From assembly GCA_963513935.1 (NCBI GenBank), contig OY740769.1, forward strand, positions 35,491,120 to 35,555,119: a stretch of 64,000 nt of DNA. The letters run 5' to 3'. This DNA comes from Aphrophora alni. Taxonomy: Eukaryota; Arthropoda; Insecta; Hemiptera; Aphrophoridae. Both the position numbers and the translations under genes were made by a program. This document shows, one piece after another, positions 11,790 through 24,100 of this stretch. Within the stretch, counting starts at the first letter, position 1; the number at the start of each line of letters is the position of its first letter. Under the pieces are notes generated by a model. It did no database searches. It worked only from the letters and a program-made list of their open reading frames with translations, and had not been told where the DNA came from.

Positions 11790-12181
11790 TGATGTCGAAT
11801 TTGGCCCACGGTCTGTTAGGGTCGTAAAAATGACGTTTGAATTGGGCCCATGGTCAGTTCGAAGACAGTGTCGAATTGGGCCCAAACCTCTGCAATCATG
11901 ACCTACAAAATGGATTGCTCGCATCCACCTTAGTTTTAAATACATTACCAACTAAAATAGATGTGTGGTTAACTTAGGTTAGGTTAGGTTAGGTTTATGT
12001 TTTAGTGAAGTTTTATTGTATTTATTTGCTTACACTATGTTTTAGTTAATAATTCTATCGTACATTAAAATAAAAACTAATGTCTGATCACTTAACAAAA
12101 GTAATGTTGTTCGATCACCTAACTATTGATAAATATTGCCCGACTGACCAGGGGCCCAATTCAACCCCGACCCTTCGATTG
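11790..12181. mobile_element. Possible MITE with repeated GGGCCC end motifs
   Basis: A motif close to TCGAATTGGGCCCATGGTCAGT occurs in direct orientation at about 11794-11814, 11836-11857 and 11870-11886. It occurs inverted at 12140-12168 (CTGACCAGGGGCCCAATTCAA). The strong G+C content of this motif stands out from the surroundings. Inverted terminal motifs about 390 bp apart with no coding capacity suggest a miniature inverted-repeat element with subterminal repeats. I see no clear target duplication, so the borders are approximate. Confidence 0.45.
11974..11993 (+). repeat. Interstitial TTAGG run, four units
   Basis: Four perfect TTAGG units, the arthropod telomere motif, lie inside the candidate MITE at 11.79-12.18 kb. 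Two further partial units occur at 29635-29658. Four units are too few to be a telomere; such runs are common at repaired breaks or inside transposons. Confidence 0.8.
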
Positions 12182-13230
12182 TTGAAGGTAATCCGCCTAG
12201 GAATGTTTTGACCGTACGCCCAGTGCAATCTTGTACTAGAGAGATCTTGATGAAAAAAAAATACAAATAAAAATTGTTTTTATTTTTAGTTAAAACATTT
12301 ATCGAAGTTTTTCTACAAGCAACTGAAAGAACATTTCTATAATGTGAAAAATGAGTAGTGACTGCTACGTTAAAGACTGTATTGCAAACCAATCATTAGT
12401 TATTTGAACAGTGCAAGTAGTGAATCTATTTAAACATAAAAAATATCATTTTTACTAAAACCTCATGTCTCACAAAAAAGTGGTTGGATACTTCATTTAT
12501 AAACGAGACAGAATTCCACCTTACTCTCTATTATGTATACAAATTTTGATATAAATGTGAACAACTGTGAGGCTACATACGTTTAAAATCACAGCGCTTG
12601 CACAGTTATTTCCAGTTATACAGTATGATTAATTAACGTTAAATTATGTTTTCGCCTTAGTTTTTAAACCTCAAATTAAGTTTGTAACAAATATAAAAAC
12701 TGTCCATGAATTGTATATTGTGGAACTGTAATATAAAATATTTCAAACTAGTAGTGTCATTCCGTACACACAGTTACGAACGGCTTGCATTTTCCTTTTA
12801 AATTCAAACATCAGAATAGTTTAAGCTTTTCTATGTAATGAACAAGAAGTTCATGCACCATTAATAAATCATATCTAATAAAATTAGTGTAATTTAATTT
12901 TTACAAAGTGAACAGGCTACGAAATTCACTTGACAGGTAAAACCTTTGATTGCATGTGGAACGTATGAGCATCCTTATGTCGCAATTCGGAAAGTTTGTT
13001 CGCATTTATTTCCCATCATATTTGGGTAATTCTGGCAAACCAAACTCACACTGAATCCAAAGTAGGTGTTGATAACTTTATTTGAAATTAATAATAATAT
13101 TAATATATCATTCATACATTGCCGAGAAGTTATACACCTAATCACTAAATAATCCCAGTTCAACTAGACCTAAAGATGTGCTTGATACTATTATCTTGAA
13201 TTTAACAACGCTTAAATATATATATATTTA

Positions 13231-13233
<3 letters not shown>
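12182..13233. other. A+T-rich DNA, nothing recognised
   Basis: An 89-codon minus-strand frame at 12123-12392 runs into the candidate MITE and is a chance frame. Confidence 0.5.

Positions 13234-13276
<43 letters not shown>
13234..13276 (+). repeat. (TA)n microsatellite with TG/TATG end
   Basis: TA repeats run to 13274 and pass into GTGTATGTATG. A short TA stretch at 13216-13227 precedes it. Confidence 0.95.
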
Positions 13277-13278
<2 letters not shown>

Positions 13279-13555
13279 ATGTATGTAAAATATGAATAAT
13301 TTGCCTATATATTAGTGATGGTGGTAGATGTTCTAAGACAAATCTTTTCTTTTGTTTAATAACCGAACCGATTTTACATGTAGAAAATATTGCAACTTTG
13401 TTAAGAAGATAAGGAATATTTCGTATTAAGTAAACCACTTTTAAAGAGTATTTCTTTTTCATTGATTATTAGGTAAACACATCACAAGTTATTAAATGAA
13501 CGTAACTATGCTTGATATTAAGATGCAAATCATGACAGAGAAGGACTGCCAATCG

Positions 13556-13610
13556 GGTTTATTTATTTAAGTTTGTGTTACAGATTTTAATCCAGTTTTT
13601 GACTTTCGGA
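13556..13610 (+). repeat. Block D, copy 1 (partial)
   Basis: TTTAAGTTTGTGTTACAGAT, then TTTAATCCAGTTTTTGACTT. The rest is diverged. Confidence 0.6.
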
Positions 13611-14164
13611 CCTTTCTTCACATCTCATGATCAAAGTTTAGTAAACAATTATGGGAAAACATTAATGTAAAAATAAATTTTATATATTTCTATGAAATAC
13701 AACTAACGTCTACTATCATATATTAATTTAATTTTTTTCTCTTTTCAATTCAATTTTTACAAGTAAAATTTAATAGTTCCTTAAATGTCTTTTTGTTTTG
13801 TTGGACATTAGTCTTCTGCATTATGATCAATCACCGATTAACTCTGATAGTCACAAATTTAAAAATTGTTAAATTTGGAGTTTAACAATAAACCATTCTT
13901 GAGCGATTAGTCAACAGTCTCGTAGTATATTTTATTAATATACCACCCCACTTGCACATTTTATACTGACGGGAATTCTTTTCTACCTATTTCATGAGAT
14001 CTGTTGCAGTACTGAATTATGTTATTTATGTAAAAAAAAAGTTATTTGTTCTCATATCACCTGAGTTCAATCAATGTTATTGTTAAACTATCAACAACAA
14101 TCTTAGAATGCTTTTGTCAGATTTGCAAAAGAATATAATCATTTTATCCATAATACAACCTGAA

Positions 14165-14295
14165 CATGCAAAAACTTTTATTTCCCAACTCCACTACAAC
14201 TTTACTGAAGGAGTTTAATTTCCGGTATCGACGCAAGCGTAGCCTCAGAGTTGAGAGTACCGTCGTATAAGGTCACCTTTGTAAATCTTACCAAA
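14165..14295 (+). repeat. Block A, copy 3 (well preserved)
   Basis: AAAACTTTTATTTCCCAACT, CCACTACAACTTTACTGAAG, GAGTTTAATTTCCGGTATCG, then AGCCTCAGAGTTGAG and GGTCACCTTTGTAAATCTT. Block D1 lies about 560 bp upstream and block B3 about 360 bp downstream. Confidence 0.8.
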
Positions 14296-14654
14296 AGAGA
14301 AACGAGTATAACTACATATTTAAGAAAACTATTAATGAGAATTATTATAAATTTTGTTGATTAGAATATAGTGATAATGTATCACTACTTTCTGAGAGGT
14401 TTAGTATATATTTCTATTAAGTATCGCATTGAAAGTATTGCTTTGTTAGCATAAGGTTAAATACACAATATACACATGCATTATATTATGGAAACCCGAA
14501 CAAGGACATCAAGAAAAAAATTATCAAGCGCTCAACACAGGATGTAAATATATGTTACAATTACATACATTAAATTAATAAAATATGTTCATGTAGACCA
14601 CTCAAGTGCAAGATAAGTCTCTTGCCAACTCTGAACTAAATGACATTAACAATG

Positions 14655-14772
14655 TTTGACAACTCGTGTCATATGTTTATGTATCTTTTAACGTCAGTCA
14701 AGTTTTAAGCCTCTATCCAGAAGGGAATCCGCTAATGGACTGGACTCTAATTCTGTTATATTGTCTTTTATG
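14655..14772 (+). repeat. Block B, copy 3
   Basis: TTTGACAACTCGTGTCATAT, GGGAATCCGCTAATGGACTG and GACTCTAATTCTGTTATA. Confidence 0.75.
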
Positions 14773-15364
14773 TCCGAAACATACGCGTGAAACAAATACC
14801 AATAAAACTCAAAAATTATGGGGAGAGAAGCCATAAACTTAAATTAAAAATCCTTATTTTCATACGTTATCAATGTTGACTTAAAAAATTATGACAAAAA
14901 ATATTGCTAAAACTTGGAGTCTGAAAAAAACAAAAAAAAAACAATAAAATGTGTAGGATGAATGTTTTAAAATTCCTTTAATGAAATTAAACTTTTAATA
15001 AAGGATACGTATCATTGGTCAACCTCATAAAAGTGCAAATATTTACCCCAAATTGGGGATAATCTATTTCGCTAGCCCTTTTGTGATATTTGAAAATTTA
15101 CGATCTCAATTTATATGTCAAACTTCATGTGCTTGAAAGTGAAGTTCATGAGTAATTAATTTGATTATCGTTCATGATTCATTTCAGCTAATTGTCAAAT
15201 TCAATTATAAATATTGAAATTTGTACTTATAGTAGGTATTATCATCAAATATAGATAATTGGTGAAAAAAACTGTTTTAAATATAACAATGTATCAACGT
15301 AAAATATGATCAAACTATCTCTTAGGCTTTAGTAGGACAGAAGAGAGACGGTGGTCTTACAAAC

Positions 15365-15535
15365 ATCGCCGTTTTGACTTCGTGAGTCTTGGAAGTATTT
15401 ATCTGCGTAACATTGCCAGCGTATATTGTTTAACTTATTGAATGACATGTATATTGCGTTCTTACATTAAACCTAGATTTAACTTTAAATTGTATTTTTA
15501 TACAAATGAAACTGGCGTAGTTTATTGTATTGCAA
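15365..15535 (+). repeat. Repeat G, copy 2
   Basis: GTGAGTCTTGGAAGTATTTA, TCTGCGTAACATTGCCAGCG, then ATACAAATGAAACTGG near the end, matching the same place in copy 1. Confidence 0.65.
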
Positions 15536-15584
15536 AGTAAAAAAGACTGTAAAGTTTGTAATTTAAAGAGAGAGAGTAGTTGTG

Positions 15585-15588
<4 letters not shown>

Positions 15589-15618
<30 letters not shown>
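15589..15618 (+). repeat. (AT)n microsatellite
   Basis: About 15 AT units. A short GA run (15567-15576) precedes it. Confidence 0.92.
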
Positions 15619-15622
<4 letters not shown>

Positions 15623-17640
15623 ATGGAAATTTATAGTGTACATAATATGTAAACTTTTACACATCCTAAATAACATTAAATGATTTTACAGATGTAGACA
15701 AATCAAAAGCTATTAATTCTGAATAGATTTTGACGGTACGTATTTGCTATCTATGTAGAAAATTATTTGGTGAAGGGAAGTAAATATTTTACAAAATATC
15801 TGAAGTAAACATGCTAACAACTAAACATAAATGGGGAAATAAAATATATAATAGTAAAATTTAACGCTTTCTTTTCACTACAAAATTGTCTTTAAGTAAT
15901 TGTCTTCATTTTTTTTCTTTTTCTATATGAGGTCAAAGAAAACGCATTGGTGGCCTATTTAAAAAATTTTTGTTAAGTAGTTATCAGTTATAAGTGAAAC
16001 ATGCCATGACAGCGGTAATGGATTGCTTTACAAATTACTCACTAATCTTTAGTCACTTTTGCATGTCACAATGAAAATTTTTGCCCATATATTCAACATA
16101 TAACTTTTATGACAGAGCGTGTAGTTCTTTTTCCATTTTAAACCGATAATTCCTGAATAAAAAATATTCTGTCCTTAGAGTTGCAATAAACTAAAATTTG
16201 AATAAAAAAAAACGGATTGTGTTACCTTTTAATTTTAAAATTTGTCTTTTCGCCAACAATTATTGTCTTATCGGAAAAGTACAAAATATCCAATACAGAG
16301 ATGGACTGCGTAGATGCAATATATGCATTACCGTATTTTACGAATTAACATTCTGAGTTTTTAAAGGAAAACTTGAAAAGCACTAATGAGGTTTTATATG
16401 TTTTGCACTTATTTGTAAGAATATTACAAAAAGGAACTCATAATATTTGTGAATTTATGTTTATCGTTAATCACAGATAAAACAAAAGGTTATTTTTATA
16501 AAAAAGTGTAGGTCTTTAAGTTCATTTTTTTTCTCTCTAATGTGCTCCATAATATTTACAATAAAATTAATTTGTATCTAATTTTAAAACAATAATTAAA
16601 GTTCTTTAATTATCACTATAGTAATAAAAATAAAATTATTAATAATAACAAGTATTAAAAATAAGAAGTTAGAAACGTTAATAATCATGAAAAGTAGATG
16701 TACGATTCGATAAATATTAGTTAAATGTGAAGTGTGATGTCGTCAACATTATGCCATATATTGAACGTGAATGTACATTTTCGTTAGAGATCAACAGTAA
16801 AAATGCAACTTAATTATTTACTATTGTCATAACACTGGGTTGTAATGTACTACTAGTTGCATATAGAACAAGAGTGAAAGAAGTGAAAGCTGTAAATAAA
16901 TATGAACAATTCGTTGTTACACACACGAATCAATCAAGGATAGTTTTTAGTAATAAATACGTCACGTATCCTCCATTCCAAATACTACGTATATAAGTTT
17001 TAATTTAAAAGGGAATTTTATTGTGTCACAAGTTTTCAATCATGCATTGCAGTCTATTTTGTGTAAGATTAGTAACACAATTTAATTAAATATTACAAAA
17101 ATAAATTATGTAAGACTCAACAAAATTATAATTTGTCGCAGAAGTTAAAATGATTTTTATGAAATATTGTTTAAATAAATAAATGGAAGACCATATTGTG
17201 TAAGAGGGAAAAAGGTGGCAGGAGAAAGTATTGAAAATGTAATGATGGCTGAAGTTGACGAGAAGGAGAACTGCTTTGCTGGGTATGTCGTCTTCATAAT
17301 GACGAGTTGTATTTTAATTTGTTTTTATTTCGTTACGATGAAGTACATCTAACAGCTTTAAAATTAATCAAGGAAATGTTAACGATTAATAAAAGAATTT
17401 ATTGTATTATTGAAGATTTTAATTGTTGAAAAGTTGTTTGTCTAAGTTTACCTCTAGTACATGTTAGAGAATATTCAAACGAATTCGAGTTCAAATTATA
17501 GTATATTTCATATTGTTAGAATTGTGTATTATTTATTTTATTTTAACAAATTAACTTAAAACACGTAGATTTTATTTTCATAGATTGATTAGTTTTATCT
17601 AGACCTAAATATGCAGTTCTTGAGGAAAGTTGACTGAAGA
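15619..17640. other. A+T-rich DNA with one small exon-like island
   Basis: 17205-17282 is less A+T-rich and open (see findings). Nothing else recognised. Confidence 0.4.
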
Positions 17641-17835
17641 ATTTGTTGTATAAATTAAAAGATAACTCTTTTAAAATTAAGTTTGTGGCAAGGATTATAA
17701 ACTAGTTTGCCCTCTAGTACAAATCACTATATTTCAAAAGTATTTTTAAAAAAATGGAATAACAGTTTTATGTAATAATTAATTATATTACTTCTGCACA
17801 TGAATCCATCTTATAATAATTAATTAGTATGCAGA
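17641..17835 (+). repeat. Block D, copy 2
   Basis: TGTTGTATAAATTAAAAGAT, AATTAAGTTTGTGGCAAGGA, GTTTGCCCTCTAGTACAAAT, then ATGAATCCATCTTATAATAA. Confidence 0.75.
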
Positions 17836-18095
17836 ACGTTATGTTGACCTTTAAAGTAGGTCAGCATATTAGCCTTTAGATAATGAAATAGTTTGCTTTA
17901 GAAGCCAGAAGGTAAGTTAGGTGTAACAATGATTTCATTAGAAGATAAAAGGTAAGTAGTTAGTTTGAATTAAGTTTAACATAGCTTCCATTTCATGTTA
18001 GAAGGGTAGGCAATTCCTAGTTCATTATAATTAAATAGCTAAGGGTTGGGTAAGGTTATAAACAATAATAAGTTAGTGTTTTATGATCAAGGTTT

Positions 18096-18098
<3 letters not shown>

Positions 18099-18129
<31 letters not shown>
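18099..18129 (+). repeat. (AT)n microsatellite
   Basis: About 15 AT units, 270 bp upstream of the TC array. Confidence 0.92.
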
Positions 18130-18131
<2 letters not shown>

Positions 18132-18398
18132 ATGTTGAATTATATTATATTTTAAATAAAATATTTTAATAATATAACAATTTTATTTTTCAAATTTTTA
18201 AACATATTTTTCAGTAATCGTTTTGTATTTTTTTTACCTACGATTTTAAGGGGTGATGTACCTTAAGAGGAAAATTGCATTGTTTGTTACCATGTGGAAA
18301 CTGAAATATTACAAACCATGCGAACCTGCCATGTTGCATATATATAATTATGTAACGAAACGTACACATTATAAGTCTATTATTATAAGTCTACATTA

Positions 18399-18743
<345 letters not shown>

Positions 18744-18920
18744 ACAAGATTTTTACAAACCAATGATTTAATTTTATTTATTAACATAAATCATTCTTTT
18801 CTTCATAACTGCATTAAATTATATCAATTAAGTGAGATGTTTTGTATTATTATAACAGGTTTTTACAAAAATTCTTGAAATATAAAAACATACTTACTGA
18901 ATACATCGTATAACCAGAGC

Positions 18921-19005
18921 AAATTCAACAACTTCACTATTGTTAAATTAAAATAGTTTAATTTCCAATATTAACACAAGGACACCCTCAGTGCTGAAGC
19001 CATAT
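18921..19005 (+). repeat. Block A, copy 4
   Basis: CAACTTCACTATTGTTAAA, then ATAGTTTAATTTCCAATATT, then CCTCAGTGCTGAAGCC. Block B4 lies about 380 bp downstream. Confidence 0.75.
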
Positions 19006-19380
19006 TTTTACCGGGGTATCATTATTAATTACGCCAGCAGAAGTATCTGCAGTGACAATAATAATAATACAAACTGATAATAGTCAAAACTTTAAATTAT
19101 ATTTCAAATCATAAGTTAGTGTAATTATTTAATTTATTTAATATTAGAATTATTATGGTTCTAAATATAAGTAAAAAGTGAAATCAAACTTGTACTGTTG
19201 GGATACTAAAAAAAAAGTAATAACAACAACAGAAATTTGTTGTGCACAAACATTAACAGAAATTACGAACATAAAGTATTCGAGTTGGGAAAGAAAATAA
19301 ATGTCACATAAAATGCATTTTATACGTTCCTACCACGTACAATACATTGTGGTCCACCTATACAACCGCCAAAATGGAAA

Positions 19381-19600
19381 AGACATGTCCTTCCAACTCG
19401 AGACTTTATACACTATTTAGAGTTGATTACTTAAACACTCTCTGTCAACCCCGAGAGTTTGTCTACGAGTTTTTGAGTCTCACAATATATAAATTGTCGA
19501 AATAGGAAAATACGAGAATGTATTGGACAACACTTGGGTTATTTTGTATTTTATACACCAATATTATGAAGTGCGTTAAGTTGCCGTGGTAAGTTGGTTT
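19381..19600 (+). repeat. Block B, copy 4
   Basis: GACATGTCCTTCCAACTCGA, ATTTAGAGTTGATTACTTAA, CACTCTCTGTCAACC, then ATGTATTGGACAACACTTGG and ACCAATATTATGAAG. Confidence 0.8.
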
Positions 19601-19821
19601 TACATAGAGAGGAAAAAGTGTCATAGTTATAATGATTTTATTGTAGGTTTTCTCATCATATTAAATATTTTATTCGTTATAAGATATAACAATGTAAAAA
19701 TTACTTCTAAAACTTATATATAGTTATATTAATGAAACACTAAGTGTAAAAATAATATGTAGACATTCAAATTTTAAAACATTTTTTGAAGTCATGTTGA
19801 GGTATGGCATTTTACAATATG

Positions 19822-19909
19822 TTAGTAAAATTCTTATCCACCCTCTTTAATTTTATGTACTTACTATTAAGTACATATAATTAAAGATAATGGATAAGAA
19901 TTTTAATAA
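19822..19909. repeat. Long near-perfect hairpin (about 88 nt)
   Basis: The two halves are reverse complements. Outer arms AAAATTCTTATCCA (19827-19840) and TGGATAAGAATTTT (19891-19904) pair perfectly. Then come a 3-base mismatch, a 9-bp stem (TCTTTAATT), a single mismatch and a perfect 10-bp inner stem TATGTACTTA/TAAGTACATA closing a 4-nt loop CTAT. Another 5 bases on each side pair with one mismatch. It could be a microRNA precursor, a palindromic MITE or a DNA cruciform; the sequence alone does not decide. Confidence 0.85.
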
Positions 19910-21090
19910 GGGTTTTAAGAAAAGGGAGTCAACCCTTTTTCGGAAAGATAACTTTATGAAGTTTTTTTTATGATAGTTGGTAAATTTGCACTCCAATTAA
20001 AAGGTGCATTTTGGTTTACTCAAATTTTTAAATAGGAACTCACATTTTGTGAAATGTCAAATTAAAAGATAAAATTATTGGCCGTCAAAACTTTTTTTTT
20101 TTTGTTGAAATAAACAAAATTGCAGCACAAAATGTAATTTAGATTTATAAAAAATAAAATAGCTAAATATGTAAAATAAGAACACTTAATTATTTTTATA
20201 ACATGTTTAATGTTCCCGAGATTAAACATGAGAAAAGGTTCGACGTTGAACTGAATTTTTTCTGTCCCCCGGAAGTTTTTTGTAATACTTTTGGGTAATT
20301 TCAAAATAAAAACAAACATTTTTTGACGTCAAAAATAAAAAAATTTAAAGTCAAAACAAAGAAATTTCATTTTTATCTTTAATAAAAACGTTAATTAAAA
20401 ATTCGTAACCAAGTAATGTAACAAACTAATTTAAGAGACAAAAGACATACTAAAGTATATCTTTTGATATTTTAACTCTATAGGCATCATAATTGGTTAG
20501 TTATAAATTTATTTTCTAAACAATGTTGTTGAATTTGCTTTATTGAAGTGGTCAAAGAAACGATTTTTTTTAAATGAATTATGGAGCCAACAATAGTTGC
20601 GAAATGTTAGATAACGAATTATTATAACGATTTAAACATATACCATTGACGTATTATTTCAAGTACACCATATAGATATTGGTGAGTTATAAATTACGCT
20701 TGGACAATCTCCTTCCTGATGATTTGAGTAATAAGATTAACAAATTATGTCTCTGTAATTGTGTTTAACCTATCCACGTGCATTTCAGTATTTCTATATG
20801 GTGCTTCAAGTTTTAGTAAATAAAAATCAAGTACGTACAGGTGTATAATTTTGGTAACATAACTAATTTTGGAGGGAAAATCCACTAATTTCTAAGAAAA
20901 CCCTTAGATATACAAATTAAAATCGTTTCAATGAAAGGCTGTTTCCAACGACGTCATCTAAAAGAAGAGTAACATAATTAGATAATAGTGATAATTTAAA
21001 CCTTTGGTAATGATCGCTCACTGGTATGAACAGATGTCTTAATTTTTATTTACGCGAAGTTTTGTTCTCAAAATGCACAAATTCTTTACA

Positions 21091-21138
<48 letters not shown>

Positions 21139-21842
21139 ACGTTGTTTTTTAATTTTTTTATTTCAACAAACTGATTTTTAAGCTTCCTGTTATTTGGATA
21201 ATAAATATAATTTATAACGATTACAAAGTATAGCTCAATGGTAGTGTGCACAGTAGTTATATACAAGAACTAATGTAAAAGATACATATTGAAATTAAAT
21301 ATAAGTATTACGTAATAAAACCGTCAAAATAGCATACACAAAATATTATATATAATGTTTATATAAACTCACAATATATTTTGTTTTACACTTAATAATG
21401 TGAAAGAGACTAATATTGTACAAGTTTTTTAATTATTTTACTCCCATACTAAGATCCGCATACTGTCATGAAAGTAGCAATCTCAATAAAACCCAGTAAG
21501 AATATTTTGTTTTATAAAACGAACTTGAATGTACTACTATTGCTCCAAATTATTTCAGTACTAATTCCATCCTAATTACTGAATTCATAGCTTAGCTAAT
21601 AATATTGTCCATTAAATGTTGATGAATTATTCGACAGGTTTTTATTTATATAAATTTCTCTATCACAAAACAACTTAAGAACGTTTTTTATTTACATATT
21701 TTAAATAAATTCACTCGATTTTGAATTATCCATGATTATATTGTTGAGAAAATAAAACAATATTTAGCTGCAACAAAAAATAAATTACGTTTAAAATGTT
21801 TACTATTATTAAGTAACGTTATGGCGGAAATTGTTAAGTATA
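19910..21842. other. A+T-rich DNA with one TA array
   Basis: Apart from the array at 21096-21136 only chance frames are present. Confidence 0.5.
21096..21136 (+). repeat. (AT)n microsatellite
   Basis: About 20 AT units. It is followed by CCACGTTGTTTTT, which recurs at 36654-36666 shortly before block C3. Confidence 0.93.
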
Positions 21843-22040
21843 TTAAAAATATTGTATCTGAATAAACAATGAGAGATTATTAAACAAACACTAATCCGAA
21901 AACAAATTAAAAATTTTATTAAAATCTTCAAAAACAGAATCTACTTTGTTAATAATCAAGTTATGTATTAGGAAGTAATGTTACTAAGAACAAGACTCTT
22001 TGATGTTAAAAATATTTTTTAAATTTTAATAAATATAAAT
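21843..22040 (+). repeat. Repeat E, copy 1
   Basis: TTAAACAAACACTAATCCGA, AAACAAATTAAAAATTTTAT, then TAAAATCTTCAAAAACAGAA. Matches 32165-32365 at many positions. Confidence 0.7.
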
Positions 22041-23904
22041 TAAATTCTGAGCATGGAACTAATAAGTTGAGATTGTTGGTCGACAGTTTGATAATAAGCT
22101 ATAATGGTGATAAATTTAAAAGGTAAGACGATATTCATACGAAATTACTGCTCCTACAAAAATAAATCAGAGTTTTTATCTTATTTAAAAAAATGAAAAC
22201 AGTTTTATAAATTTAGTTTGCAGGATAATTCTTAAACCCCTTAAAAAAGTCTCTTGATGAATCAAGAAAAGTACTAATATCACAACGAAGAGCATATTAC
22301 TTCATAAATAAAATTAATAACTGTCATTTTGTATATGGATTTACCATTGCAACTATTAGGTGCAATTGTTGAAAAAATTTGAGTTTATAATTTACGAAAT
22401 CTATTACAATATTGATGAGAATCGAAGCAAATGGTGCTCTAATTTACTAAACGTGATCATTTATACAGATGCTGGAACGACAATTTACAAAATTTGGACA
22501 CTGGATTAAGTTTTTCCTTGAATCTTTATGCCTATGCTTGTTACAGTAATTACGTTTTAATGTAACAATTAGTAGGTAATTTGAGAGCAAACTTTTAAAA
22601 CTAGTTGCTCCCACTAATTTATATTTCGAAGAAACTCATGCCCATAAAGCCAACATTTGAATTTTATTCAAAAAGTATTTTTGTCTCGTTAATCACCAAT
22701 ATGCACAATTGTATAAGCCACCTTTGCATTTCTGAATAAAATTAAAATACGGATACAACATGTAAGAACATAGACGACAAATAGTAACACATGTAAATCA
22801 AATATTATACAATACAAATTTATAAAAATATTTTCACAATAAATGAATGTTACAAATGTTTATTTTTGCTAAAACATTGTTTAACACGATTATTCCTCAT
22901 TTTTACTTTACGTGCACATAGTACAGAGAACTTTATGCAACAAGTAAAGCAGGTATACCTTTTTTTTTTTTTTCGGTTATGCAATATCTGATTTTAGGTT
23001 CGCAGAAACCATATTAGTTGATTTTGAAATTATGTCTGACTATTAATCTGGAGTATGTTTCCTGTTACGTGAATATTGCTTTAAAGTATGGACAGATGTT
23101 ATTCATATATGGATGTGGGAATATTAAAGCTATATTTTGGATTTTTTTTCCATTTTTCCATCGAGAAGAATCCGCCATAAAAAAGAAGTGTTTTTAAAAA
23201 TCGGGTTTTACGATTGTTATCAAATTGTACTCCATTACAGCCATTGAGGACTCAAATAAAACGTATTTGTAAAATTTCCCTAAAATATCCCACTAATTTT
23301 CAGTATTTTAACATTTAAAACAATTATGTACATAAAACTCTTTAAATTTATAACTAGCGATTACTATACGGTTATTAAATTATTTTATTAAAACAACTAG
23401 TTATATTACTAATCAATTTACAACAAAAGTCCTATTTTGCCTTTACATATTAATAATAATTACATGATGGAATATCTTAATTTGCATTACTATTGTATCA
23501 CCAAATAGGGTTCTGACTTTATGTTGATGCAAATATTAAAACATAAGTAATATACTTTGTTATTACCAAATAAGAAAAACGTTTCACAGGAATGTTGGAA
23601 TTTTGACTTGAAATGATTTACGTTACCAACTCTTTGGAAATCTTGGATTTTATGTATTTATTATTATATTTTAAAATAAATTAATGAGCAAGTTAATGAT
23701 ATATTTCAATTAAAATGTATTTACCACAATGTAATTTTATGCTTAGAGGATATATAAATATTTTTAAAGAACGTGTTTTTTCCCCTTTGTACTACTACAA
23801 TGACTAGACTTTCCTAGTGGATATTAATTAACAAAGCTATATTATATAAGGAAATATAAATATATTTAATAATTAATGTGCCTATTGAGATAAGTGGGCT
23901 GTTT
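22041..23904. other. A+T-rich DNA, nothing recognised
   Basis: A T run at 22960-22973 and short chance frames only. Confidence 0.5.
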
Positions 23905-24100
23905 GATTTGAATAACTTTAATCTAAAAGTGTTTTAAATTAAGTTGATTACACGGATTTCAATCCAGTTTACAATTTAGTTCAAATCACGATATTACCAA
24001 ACTAATAAAATTCTGGTGAATCAATCTTAGGTATTATTTATAGTTTTTATTTCTGATGATGAATCCTACATTATAATAATTATTCGCATTTGTATATAAA
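23905..24100 (+). repeat. Block D, copy 3
   Basis: TTTTAAATTAAGTTGATTAC, ACGGATTTCAATCCAGTTTA, then GATGAATCCTACATTATAAT. Confidence 0.65.

Noticed and set aside
11974..11993. Telomere end
   Set aside because: Only four TTAGG units with unique DNA on both sides.
21228..21249. TATAGCTCAATGGTAGTGTGC as a tRNA
   Set aside because: Only an A-box half is present; no anticodon arm or B box follows.
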